Source: TMED27 sp050633165 (GTDB lineage: Bacteria > Pseudomonadota > Alphaproteobacteria > Micavibrionales > Micavibrionaceae). Taken from it: a stretch of DNA of 14,126 nucleotides. How positions within the stretch are numbered: the first letter of the stretch is position 1; every line of letters begins with the position of its first letter. Made by a program: the position numbers and the translations under genes. Below, piece after piece: positions 7,064-14,126 of this stretch. Location of the stretch: positions 1 through 14,126 of the forward strand of contig JBOEFZ010000050.1 of NCBI GenBank assembly GCA_050633165.1. Direction: 5' to 3'. Below the pieces are notes generated by a model. It ran no database searches. It had not been told where the DNA came from and worked only from the letters and a program-made list of their open reading frames with translations.

Positions 7064-7100
7064 GGTCGCCGAATAGCCCAAATCTTGAATCTGCGGGGAC

Positions 7101-7128
7101 ATTATATGAATGATTCGTAGGGGTCAAG
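7101..7128 (-). promoter_or_regulatory. Probable str operon promoter
   Basis: The minus strand has a perfect -10 hexamer TATAAT (7101-7106). The -35 region is CTTGACC: read as CTTGAC (7123-7128), as in many alphaproteobacterial promoters, the spacer is 16 bases; read as TTGACC (7122-7127), it is 15. Transcription would start near 7094, giving a leader of about 160 bases before rpsL. No other promoter-like site as good was seen between the hypothetical gene and rpsL. Confidence 0.7.
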
Positions 7129-7146
7129 ATTTTATTTTACGAATCA
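7111..7146. promoter_or_regulatory. 9-bp inverted repeat around the str -35 box
   Basis: TGATTCGTA (7111-7119) and TACGAATCA (7138-7146) are perfect inverted copies separated by 18 bases; the -35 box lies between them. A dimeric regulator could bind such half-sites, or the pair could form a hairpin at the end of the upstream hypothetical's transcript. There is no U-tract, so a terminator role is weak. Confidence 0.45.
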
Positions 7147-7163
7147 CGTTTTAGTGGGATTAA

Positions 7164-8111
7164 TTATTGTTGTAATGCCGGCTTATCGCCTTGGTCCGGA
7201 TATTTTAATGCGAAAGCTTTTCTGTATCCTTCAACAAATACAGGATTTTTCTTCATAGCGGATGTCTCAGCTTCATATTCTGCTAATGCTTTATTTAAGC
7301 TATCTGTTAATTTGGTTAGCAATGGATCATTCGTTTCTAAATTCTCAAACACCCATAGCCCGACATTTACAAAGCCAATCTTTTTCAAATCAGCGCCTTC
7401 CTCTAATGCCGTTCTTATGGCCATTTCAGCCACGGGATAGTTGACATCGTCTGGTAATTTAAAATGATTTAGTGACGCGTCTTCAACTTTTTGCCACACA
7501 AGAGAGGCAGCTTTAGCGCGTGATAACGGGTCACCATGCGTTCCATGACAAGCAGAACCCGCTTCAATCGCGTTCAACATTACAAAAACAGCCTCACTGC
7601 CCATTTCTATGTTTTTTACACCCTTTGCCAATGAAAAAATTTGCGATGCAGCATTGAATTCCCGCGCTTCTGGCTCCCAATGTATTGCATCTCTTGCTTG
7701 TTCGACGGATCTGTCTCTAAGATCATTAAGCTCTGTAGCAGAATTTGTGCTAATTCTGTATCTAAAATCACGAACAGCCTTTGCTACTCTCATACTTGCT
7801 TCAAATTTATCCGAGTCTTCTGCGATGTGCTCTATGCTCTGCAAAGCAGTTTCTAAAGCTGTTTTTTTGAGGACAGGATAACCTACAGAATTTCTTTGAT
7901 TGCGAGCTATTCCAATTTGGCCGTTAACATGCATTGCCGCTTCGTATCGGTCTTTTTTGCTAACTTTTTCCAATTCAGCCTCTACTGCCTGTTGATTAGC
8001 GGTTGATTGTTCTGATTTGTAAGCCTCTATTTTAGGGCTAATATCAGCTTTGAATTGACTTATGGATAACCCAAATAGCACACCCGAAAGTTTTGATAAT
8101 CTTAAAAGCAT
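7164..8111 (-). CDS. Hypothetical protein, 315 aa, between rpoC and rpsL
   Basis: I do not recognise this protein. The start is an ATG preceded by AAGGA about 6 bases upstream, and the stop is TAA. The first 18 or so residues (MLLRLSKLSGVLFGLSIS) are mildly hydrophobic with basic residues and could be a weak signal or anchor, although no clear cleavage site is seen. The rest is hydrophilic and looks largely helical, with many Ala, Glu and Lys residues and possible short coiled-coil stretches at about 25-60 (EAYKSEQSTANQQAVEAELE). One notable segment is GSACHGTHGDPLSRAKAA near the middle, holding the only Cys. Ten of its 15 Arg codons are AGA and one sampled row counts at 42% GC, unlike the ribosomal genes. 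It has its own promoter upstream and no clear terminator downstream. A gene here is not part of the usual rpoC-rpsL order. Confidence 0.8.
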   Translation of the reverse strand: MLLRLSKLSGVLFGLSISQFKADISPKIEAYKSEQSTANQQAVEAELEKVSKKDRYEAAMHVNGQIGIARNQRNSVGYPVLKKTALETALQSIEHIAEDSDKFEASMRVAKAVRDFRYRISTNSATELNDLRDRSVEQARDAIHWEPEAREFNAASQIFSLAKGVKNIEMGSEAVFVMLNAIEAGSACHGTHGDPLSRAKAASLVWQKVEDASLNHFKLPDDVNYPVAEMAIRTALEEGADLKKIGFVNVGLWVFENLETNDPLLTKLTDSLNKALAEYEAETSAMKKNPVFVEGYRKAFALKYPDQGDKPALQQ

Positions 8112-8132
8112 ATCTAATCCTTAATTTTTTAG

Positions 8133-8161
8133 ATAGTATCACTTGACCATCAAAATGTCAA
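8133..8161 (-). promoter_or_regulatory. Promoter for the 315-aa hypothetical gene
   Basis: On the minus strand a perfect -35 TTGACA (8156-8161) and a -10 TACTAT (8133-8138, four of six consensus) are separated by exactly 17 bases. Transcription would start about 15 bases before the ATG at 8111, leaving a short leader that includes the ribosome binding site. The promoter lies just downstream of the rpoC terminator, so the gene is probably a separate transcription unit. Confidence 0.65.
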
Positions 8162-8163
8162 GT
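8141..8163. promoter_or_regulatory. Operator-like inverted repeat over the -35 box
   Basis: ACTTGAC (8141-8147) and GTCAAGT (8157-8163) are perfect 7-bp inverted copies with a 9-base spacer. One arm covers the -35 hexamer and the other lies in the spacer, the usual geometry of a repressor site. No regulator gene is seen nearby. Binding is inferred. Confidence 0.45.
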
Positions 8164-8172
8164 TATGTCAAT

Positions 8173-8200
8173 AAAAAAGAGGCCTGACGGCCTCTTTTTT
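8173..8200. terminator. Rho-independent terminator after rpoC (bidirectional)
   Basis: A 6-bp GC-rich stem, GAGGCC/GGCCTC, closes a 4-base loop and is flanked by six A on one side and six T on the other. On the minus strand it lies 20 bases after the rpoC stop and ends in a T-tract, so it should terminate the rpoBC transcript. It is symmetric and would also work on the plus strand. Confidence 0.9.
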
Positions 8201-8220
8201 GTATCTTTACGCTGGTTAGC

Positions 8221-11200
8221 TTAACCGTTCGCGGCTTCGGCGAGGTCTTCTTCGTCTGCAACTTCGGCATTGATCTCAGCCTCGGCGGCGGCCTCAATGG
8301 CTAGTTTTTCACGTTCGGCTTCTAGGGCTTCTTCCTCCTTGCGGCGGGCTTCTATGATGACGCTATCGCGTTCCGCGGCGACCTTTTTGAGGCCGTTAAC
8401 GTAGGCACCGGTTCCCGCAGGGATCAGGCGACCAACGATGACGTTCTCTTTGAGGCCATGCAAGCGGTCAACCTTGCCGTTAACAGCGGCATCAGTAAGG
8501 ACGCGCGTTGTTTCCTGGAATGACGCGGCGGAGATGAAGCTGCGTGTTTGTAGGCTTGCTTTCGTGATACCCTGTAGAACAGGTTTTCCTTCGGCAGGGC
8601 GTTTTCCTTCGGCAAGGGCTTGCGCGACTTCGGCATCGAATGTTTCGCGGTCTGCGTGCTCACCCACGAGGTAGGTGGAGTCGCCAACAGCAGTGATTTC
8701 GACTTTTTGCATCATCTGGCGAACGATCACTTCGATATGCTTATCGTTGATCTTCACCCCTTGGAGACGGTAGACGTCCTGTACCTCTTGGGTGAGGTAT
8801 TCCGCGAGGGCTTCGACACCCATGACATCGAGGATATCATGCGGGACGAGCGCACCGTCGAGAATTGGGTCACCTTTGCGGACGAAATCGCCTTCTTGGA
8901 CCGCCAAGTGACGGCCTTTGGGCACCATATATTCACGCGCTTCACCATCTTCGGCATTCGCAGGCTTCACGGCGATACGGCGTTTGGATTTGTAATCCTT
9001 GCCGAACTCCACATAACCATCGATTTCCGTGATAACGGCGAAGTCTTTTGGCATGCGGGCTTCGAAAAGCTCGGCAACGCGTGGAAGACCACCGGTAATA
9101 TCGCGGGTTTTTGATGTTTCACGCGGGATGCGGGCGATGATGTCACCGGCTTTAACTTCCTGACCATTCTCGACAGACAAAATCGTGTCGGTGGAGAGGT
9201 AGTAGTTTGCGGGCAAGCCGTTGGCGAGGTTGATGACGTTCTTCTTGCCATCGAGCAAGGAGATACGTGGTTTCAAATCACCGCCTTTTGGCTGGCTGCG
9301 CCAGTCGATGACTTTCTTGGAGGAGATACCCGTTGCTTCATCGACATCATCGACGATGGATACGCCATCATTAAGGTCAAAGTAATGCGCTTCACCGTCT
9401 TTTTCGGTGATGATTGGCATTGTGTATGGGTCCCACTCGGCCATTTTATCGCCGGCTTTGACTTTGCCGCCGTCCTCGACGAGGAGTTTGGCACCGTATG
9501 GTACGCGGTGCGTAGCCTTTTCGTCGCCTTTTTTGTCTTTGAGGACGATTTCGGTGTTGCGGCCCATGATGATGGTAACGCCTTCGGAGTTTGTAACCAC
9601 GTTTTGGTTGCGCACTTCGACGGTTCCTTCAAGGTTGGCTTCGACATGAGAGCGTTCCGCGCCTTTTTGCGCCGCGCCACCAATGTGGAATGTACGCATC
9701 GTAAGCTGCGTTCCTGGCTCACCAATGGATTGCGCCGCCATAACACCGATTGCTTCGCCAGTGTTAGCAGGCGTTCCGCGGGCGAGGTCACGACCGTAAC
9801 ATGCCTTACAGATACCGTTATTTTCGCCTTCACACGTAAGGACAGAGCGAACGATAAGTTCGTCGATACCGGCAGTTTCAACCGCTTCGGCAGCGTTTTC
9901 GTCGATGATCTCGCCAGCCTTTACGATGATTGTACCATCAAGCGGGTTTTTGATTTCCTTTGCCGGAACACGACCAAGGATACGCTCGGACAATGGAACG
10001 ACCACATCCGCGCCGTTCATGACCGCACGCATAGAGATACCGTTTTCCGTGCCACAATCATCTTCGGTGATGATCGCGTCTTGGGCGACATCAACGAGAC
10101 GACGTGTAAGGTAACCGGAGTTCGCTGTTTTCAACGCTGTATCGGCAAGACCTTTACGTGCACCGTGGGTGGAGTTGAAATATTCGAGCACCGTCAAACC
10201 TTCTTTGAAGTTCGAGATAATCGGGTTTTCGATGATTTCACCGGATGGCTTTGCCATCAAGCCACGCATCCCTGCAAGCTGTCTGATCTGGGCGGCGGAA
10301 CCACGCGCACCGGAATGTGCCATCATGTAAACCGCGTTAAGATTACCGCTATCGATGTCCGAGATCTTGCTCATCATCGCGTCGGCGACATCATCGGTAC
10401 ATTTGGACCAGATATCGACGACTTTGTTGTATTTCTCACCTTTGGTGATCAGACCGTCTTGGTACTGGCTTTCAAACTCGGCGACCTTGCCTTTTGCTTC
10501 GGCAACCAAGGTTTGCTTTTCCTCGGGGATGATCAGGTCATCTTTACCGATGGAGATACCAGCCGTACACGCGTTGCGGAAACCGACCTTCATCATACGG
10601 TCAACAAAGATTACCGTGTCTTTTTGACCGCAGTGACGATAGACCTCATCAATCACGTTGGAAATCTCTTTCTTTGTGAGGGTTTGGTTAATCAGGCTGA
10701 ACGGTACGTTCGGGTGACGTGGGAGAAGATCGGAAAGGATCATACGACCCGGTGTTGATTCAACGATCACCGTGGTCGGCTCGTTATTCTCATCCACCGT
10801 GTGGTAGCGACATTTGATCTTGGCATGCATGGAAAGCACGCCTTCGGTGAGGGCGTGGGTGATCTCCCCTGCCCCGCGGAAGATCATGCCTTCGCCTTTT
10901 TCACCATCAAGGGCGAGTGTCATGTAGTAAAGACCGAGAACGATATCCTGTGATGGCACAACGATCGGCTTTCCGTTTGCGGGGGAAAGGATGTTGTTTG
11001 TCGCCATCATCAATGTGCGGGCTTCTAGCTGTGCTTCGATAGAAAGTGGTACGTGAACCGCCATCTGGTCACCGTCAAAGTCAGCATTGTATGGCGTACA
11101 AACCAGAGGGTGCAGCTGAATAGCTTTACCTTCAATCAACACTGGCTCAAAAGCCTGAATACCCAATCTATGCAAAGTTGGAGCACGGTTTAGAAGAATC

Positions 11201-12459
11201 GGATGCTCACGAATAACTTCTTCAAGAATATCCCAGACATCTGGCGTTTCAGCCTCGACCAACTTCTTAGCCTGTTTGATCGTAGTAGCCAGACCGCGAG
11301 TTTCAAGTTTATTAAAAATAAACGGTTTGAACAGCTCTAAAGCCATCTTCTTTGGCAAACCACATTGATGCAATTTCAACGTTGGGCCAACCACAATCAC
11401 AGAACGACCTGAGTAATCTACTCGTTTACCCAGCAGGTTCTGACGAAAGCGCCCTTGCTTGCCCTTAATCATGTCAGCCAATGATTTCAACTGACGTTTG
11501 TTGGCACCAGTAATCGCTTTACCACGACGACCATTATCCAACAGAGCGTCTACTGACTCCTGCAACATACGCTTTTCATTGCGCACGATGATATCTGGAG
11601 CGTTCAAATCCAGCAGACGACGCAAACGGTTATTTCGGTTGATAACGCGGCGGTATAAATCATTCAAATCGGATGTAGCAAAACGCCCACCATCCAACGA
11701 CACCAATGGACGCAAATCAGGCGGAAGAACCGGCAATACTTCCATAATCATCCATGCCGGATCATTATCAGAATGTAGGAAACCCTCAAGCACTTTCAAA
11801 CGCTTGGTGATTTTTTTGATTTTAGTTTCAGAACTGGTCTCAACCAACTCTTCACGCAAGCCTTTTACTTCTTTTTCAACATGAACTTTCGCAATCAGAT
11901 CACGAATCGCTTCTGCGCCCATACCTGCCTTGAATTCGTCACCATATTGCTCCAAAGCTTCAATATAAGAATCTTCAGTCATCAATGTGCAAGGTTCAAG
12001 TGGTGTCATGCCAGGCTCTATTACAACATAAGCCTCAAAATACAATACACGTTCAATTTCACGAACCGTCATATCAAGCATCAAGCCCAAACGAGATGGC
12101 AGTGATTTCAAAAACCAGATATGCGCAACGGGACAAGCCAGATCAATGTGACCCATACGCTCGCGACGTACTTTTGATAGCGTGACTTCCACACCACACT
12201 TTTCGCAAATAACACCGCGATGCTTCAAGCGCTTGTACTTACCACACAAGCACTCATAGTCATTGATTGGACCAAATAATTTAGCGCAAAACAAACCATC
12301 ACGCTCAGGTTTAAACGTACGGTAGTTAATCGTCTCAGGTTTTTTGACTTCGCCAAATGACCAAGAGCGAATTTTCTCAGGTGATGCAATACTGACTTGA
12401 ATCGAATCAAAATCTTCAACTGCTTCTGAGCTTTTAAATAAATTAAACATATCTTTCAT
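8221..12459 (-). CDS. rpoC: DNA-directed RNA polymerase subunit beta' (probably chimeric)
   Basis: Beta' provides the catalytic Mg2+ site, bridge helix and trigger loop of RNA polymerase. At 1412 residues it is full length. The first zinc site has Cys70, Cys72, Cys85 and Cys88. The catalytic NADFDGDQM has Asp460, Asp462 and Asp464, matching E. coli numbering. A second zinc site (DDCGTENG, then TCEGENNGICKACYG) and the trigger loop PGTQLTMRTFHIGGAAQ are present, followed by a long insertion in the trigger loop and an acidic Ala/Glu C-terminal tail of about 55 residues. The N-terminal third (for example MEVLPVLPPDLRPLV) resembles beta/gammaproteobacterial beta'. The remainder (for example YRHCGQKDTVIF, GISIGKDDLIIP) resembles alphaproteobacteria. 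GC drops to the right of about 11,100. The frame is uninterrupted. GAGGAA precedes the ATG, 32 bases after rpoB. Confidence 0.95.
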   Translation of the reverse strand: MKDMFNLFKSSEAVEDFDSIQVSIASPEKIRSWSFGEVKKPETINYRTFKPERDGLFCAKLFGPINDYECLCGKYKRLKHRGVICEKCGVEVTLSKVRRERMGHIDLACPVAHIWFLKSLPSRLGLMLDMTVREIERVLYFEAYVVIEPGMTPLEPCTLMTEDSYIEALEQYGDEFKAGMGAEAIRDLIAKVHVEKEVKGLREELVETSSETKIKKITKRLKVLEGFLHSDNDPAWMIMEVLPVLPPDLRPLVSLDGGRFATSDLNDLYRRVINRNNRLRRLLDLNAPDIIVRNEKRMLQESVDALLDNGRRGKAITGANKRQLKSLADMIKGKQGRFRQNLLGKRVDYSGRSVIVVGPTLKLHQCGLPKKMALELFKPFIFNKLETRGLATTIKQAKKLVEAETPDVWDILEEVIREHPILLNRAPTLHRLGIQAFEPVLIEGKAIQLHPLVCTPYNADFDGDQMAVHVPLSIEAQLEARTLMMATNNILSPANGKPIVVPSQDIVLGLYYMTLALDGEKGEGMIFRGAGEITHALTEGVLSMHAKIKCRYHTVDENNEPTTVIVESTPGRMILSDLLPRHPNVPFSLINQTLTKKEISNVIDEVYRHCGQKDTVIFVDRMMKVGFRNACTAGISIGKDDLIIPEEKQTLVAEAKGKVAEFESQYQDGLITKGEKYNKVVDIWSKCTDDVADAMMSKISDIDSGNLNAVYMMAHSGARGSAAQIRQLAGMRGLMAKPSGEIIENPIISNFKEGLTVLEYFNSTHGARKGLADTALKTANSGYLTRRLVDVAQDAIITEDDCGTENGISMRAVMNGADVVVPLSERILGRVPAKEIKNPLDGTIIVKAGEIIDENAAEAVETAGIDELIVRSVLTCEGENNGICKACYGRDLARGTPANTGEAIGVMAAQSIGEPGTQLTMRTFHIGGAAQKGAERSHVEANLEGTVEVRNQNVVTNSEGVTIIMGRNTEIVLKDKKGDEKATHRVPYGAKLLVEDGGKVKAGDKMAEWDPYTMPIITEKDGEAHYFDLNDGVSIVDDVDEATGISSKKVIDWRSQPKGGDLKPRISLLDGKKNVINLANGLPANYYLSTDTILSVENGQEVKAGDIIARIPRETSKTRDITGGLPRVAELFEARMPKDFAVITEIDGYVEFGKDYKSKRRIAVKPANAEDGEAREYMVPKGRHLAVQEGDFVRKGDPILDGALVPHDILDVMGVEALAEYLTQEVQDVYRLQGVKINDKHIEVIVRQMMQKVEITAVGDSTYLVGEHADRETFDAEVAQALAEGKRPAEGKPVLQGITKASLQTRSFISAASFQETTRVLTDAAVNGKVDRLHGLKENVIVGRLIPAGTGAYVNGLKKVAAERDSVIIEARRKEEEALEAEREKLAIEAAAEAEINAEVADEEDLAEAANG
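10980..11130. other. Probable chimeric junction inside rpoC
   Basis: This is the interval in which rpoC switches from an alphaproteobacterial-like sequence (lower coordinates) to a beta/gamma-like sequence (higher coordinates). It spans the almost invariant catalytic block encoding NADFDGDQMAVHVPLS (DFDGD at 11068-11082), where unrelated genomes share long near-identical stretches. The exact breakpoint cannot be placed by eye. Assembly chimerism is the leading explanation. Confidence 0.75.
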
Positions 12460-12491
12460 CAGATAATTCCTCGCTATACCAGTTCAGCCAA

Positions 12492-14126
12492 TTAATCTTG
12501 TTTCAATTCAAGGTTCAGACCCAGAGAACGAATCTCCTTCACTAACACATTGAACGACTCAGGGATACTGGCTTCAATCTGATAATTGCCTTTGACAATA
12601 TTTTCATACATTTTGGTTCTACCACCGACATCGTCCGATTTAACGGTCAACATCTCCTGCAAAGTATAGGCGGCGCCATAAGCTTCTAATGCCCACACCT
12701 CCATCTCACCAAAACGCTGACCACCGAATTGTGCTTTACCACCCAACGGCTGTTGCGTAATCAAACTATAAGGTCCCGTTGAACGCGCATGCATCTTATC
12801 ATCAATCAAGTGATTCAGTTTTAAGATATACATATAACCAACGGTTACAGGACGGTCAAACTGCTCGCCAGTACGGCCATCAAACAGAGTTGTCTGACCA
12901 CTGCGAGGCAAATCCGCCAATTCCAGAAGGTTTTTGATCTCTTCTTCAGCAGCACCGTCAAATACTGGCGTCGCCATTGGCACACCTTTGCGCAAGTTGC
13001 CTGCCATCTCAATGACTTCATCATCACTGAAAGCATTCAGATCTTCCTGCTTACCACTGCCATTATAGACTTGATCAAGAAATTTGCGTATTTCAGCCGC
13101 TTTACGCTCTTCCTGAAGCATCGCATCAATTTTCTTACCAAGCCCAGCTGCAGCCCAACCCAAATGAGTCTCAAGCACCTGTCCAACGTTCATCCGCGAT
13201 GGAACACCCAACGGATTTAGTACAATATCAACAGTTGTACCATCTTCCATGTAAGGCATATCTTCTACCGGAACAATCTTGGAAATAACACCCTTATTAC
13301 CATGACGACCCGCCATTTTATCACCTGGCTGCAAACGACGTTTGACGGCAACATATACCTTTACCATCTTCAGCACACCTGGTGCCAAATCATCGCCCGC
13401 TTCAAGCTTGCCGCGTTTTTCATCAAACAAATCATCAAAGTGCTTACGCTGTGATTCCAAAGCACCACGCAATTCATCTAATGTCTTGTTCGCCTCTTCG
13501 CTTTTCAAACGGATCTCAAACCATTTATTACGTGATAGCTCATCCAAGTATGCCTGGGTAATTTTGCTACCTGAAGTCAAGCCGTCAGGGCCACCATCAG
13601 CTTCCTTATCCAACAACAGACTTGCTATACGATCATAGGTATCCAATTCAACAATTCGGTACTGGTCGTTCAAATCCTTACGGATACGAGCCAACTCGCT
13701 CTCTTCATTAGCCAGAGCACGAGTATCTTTTTCAACACCATCACGAGTAAAAACTTGAACATCAATCACTGTGCCTTTCATGCCTGGCTTCAAACGCAAG
13801 GATGTATCTTTCACATCAGATGCTTTTTCACCAAAGATTGCACGAAGAAGCTTTTCTTCCGGTGTCAGCTGAGTTTCACCCTTAGGTGTCACTTTACCAA
13901 CAAGAATATCACCACCTTTGACCTCGGCACCGATATAAACAATTCCAGCCTCATCCAAACGAGACAAAGCATGCTCACCAACGTTAGGAATATCACGAGT
14001 AACTTCTTCTGAACCCAATTTGGTATCACGAGCAACACAGTTCAATTCTTCGATATGAATGGTCGTATAAACGTCGTCTTTGACCAACTTTTCAGAAATC
14101 AGTATTGAATCCTCAAAGTTGTAACC
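12492..14126 (-). CDS. rpoB: DNA-directed RNA polymerase subunit beta, C-terminal part
   Basis: The frame is open through the right edge, where it reads GYNFEDSILISEKLVKDD, corresponding to about residue 810 of E. coli RpoB. About 544 residues are present, running to the natural C-terminus. Core motifs are intact: TPEEKLLRAIFGEKASDVKD, VKVYVAVKRRLQPGDKMAGR followed by HGNKGVISKI, LNPLGVPSRMNVGQ, VDDKMHARSTG-type LIDDKMHARSTGPYSL, and QPLGGKAQFGGQRFGEMEVW. The rifampicin-binding region lies upstream of the window. The segment KVTPKGETQLTPEEKLLRA is the beta/gammaproteobacterial form; alphaproteobacteria typically have KITPKGESPMTPEEK. With sampled rows at about 40-42% GC, this gene belongs with the right-hand part of rpoC, not with the alphaproteobacterial left part. 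Confidence 0.96.
   Translation of the reverse strand, partial: GYNFEDSILISEKLVKDDVYTTIHIEELNCVARDTKLGSEEVTRDIPNVGEHALSRLDEAGIVYIGAEVKGGDILVGKVTPKGETQLTPEEKLLRAIFGEKASDVKDTSLRLKPGMKGTVIDVQVFTRDGVEKDTRALANEESELARIRKDLNDQYRIVELDTYDRIASLLLDKEADGGPDGLTSGSKITQAYLDELSRNKWFEIRLKSEEANKTLDELRGALESQRKHFDDLFDEKRGKLEAGDDLAPGVLKMVKVYVAVKRRLQPGDKMAGRHGNKGVISKIVPVEDMPYMEDGTTVDIVLNPLGVPSRMNVGQVLETHLGWAAAGLGKKIDAMLQEERKAAEIRKFLDQVYNGSGKQEDLNAFSDDEVIEMAGNLRKGVPMATPVFDGAAEEEIKNLLELADLPRSGQTTLFDGRTGEQFDRPVTVGYMYILKLNHLIDDKMHARSTGPYSLITQQPLGGKAQFGGQRFGEMEVWALEAYGAAYTLQEMLTVKSDDVGGRTKMYENIVKGNYQIEASIPESFNVLVKEIRSLGLNLELKQD

Noticed and set aside
7128..7163. Intrinsic terminator after the 315-residue gene
   Set aside because: The only stem available is the 9-bp repeat with an 18-base loop, and no U-tract follows it on the minus strand.
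9385..10758. 457-codon open frame on the plus strand
   Set aside because: It lies wholly antisense to the conserved part of rpoC, has no recognisable domain, and is explained by the codon bias of the real gene on the other strand.
8221..12459. Frameshift or gene fusion as an explanation of the lineage change in rpoC
   Set aside because: The frame is continuous, all beta' motifs appear once and in order, and the total length is normal, so the change is a substitution of sequence source rather than a frame error.

Overview
All genes in this window lie on the minus strand. They read, in transcription order from right to left: rpoB (3' part), rpoC, an unrecognised 315-residue protein, rpsL, rpsG, fusA, tuf, rpsJ, rplC, rplD, rplW, an unrecognised 102-residue protein, and the first two codons of a probable rplB. 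This is the bacterial rpoBC - str - S10 housekeeping block. No tRNA, rRNA, insertion sequence, CRISPR array or phage gene was seen.

Organism: positions 1 to about 11,000 look alphaproteobacterial; the order cannot be resolved by eye. The evidence is the EF-G and EF-Tu sequences, the uL3 with an Ala/Glu-rich tail, and the C-terminal two thirds of RpoC. From about 11,100 to the right edge, the N-terminal third of RpoC and all visible RpoB look beta/gammaproteobacterial. Hand-counted GC falls from about 52-58% in rows of the left part of rpoC to about 38-47% in rows of its right part and rpoB. The switch falls inside one uninterrupted rpoC frame, at or near the very conserved catalytic NADFDGD block. 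The simplest reading is a chimeric assembly joined at a conserved stretch; the alternative is a real intragenic recombination. This is the most important caveat for any user of the window.

Layout: rpoB and rpoC are 32 bases apart. A strong bidirectional intrinsic terminator (8173-8200) follows rpoC. A well-formed promoter overlapping a 7-bp inverted repeat then drives the 315-residue hypothetical. After it comes the str promoter (7101-7128), flanked by a 9-bp inverted repeat, and a leader of roughly 160 nt with several hairpins, before rpsL. rpsL-rpsG-fusA-tuf-rpsJ-rplC-rplD-rplW then run with short gaps (27, 49, 37, 31, 115, -1 and 4 bases), so the str and S10 operons appear fused. The only sizeable gap in that run, rpsJ-rplC, holds a REP-like palindrome and a second hairpin just upstream of the rplC ribosome binding site.

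Roles: RpoB and RpoC form the catalytic core of RNA polymerase. S12, S7, S10, L3, L4 and L23 are ribosomal subunits, and EF-G and EF-Tu are the GTPases that drive elongation. The two hypotheticals differ from these in arginine codon use (mostly AGA) and are not part of the conserved operon plan. The most interesting points, apart from the rpoC junction, are the structured rpsL leader, the two unexplained genes, an 18-residue insertion in S7, and the extensions at both ends of L3.
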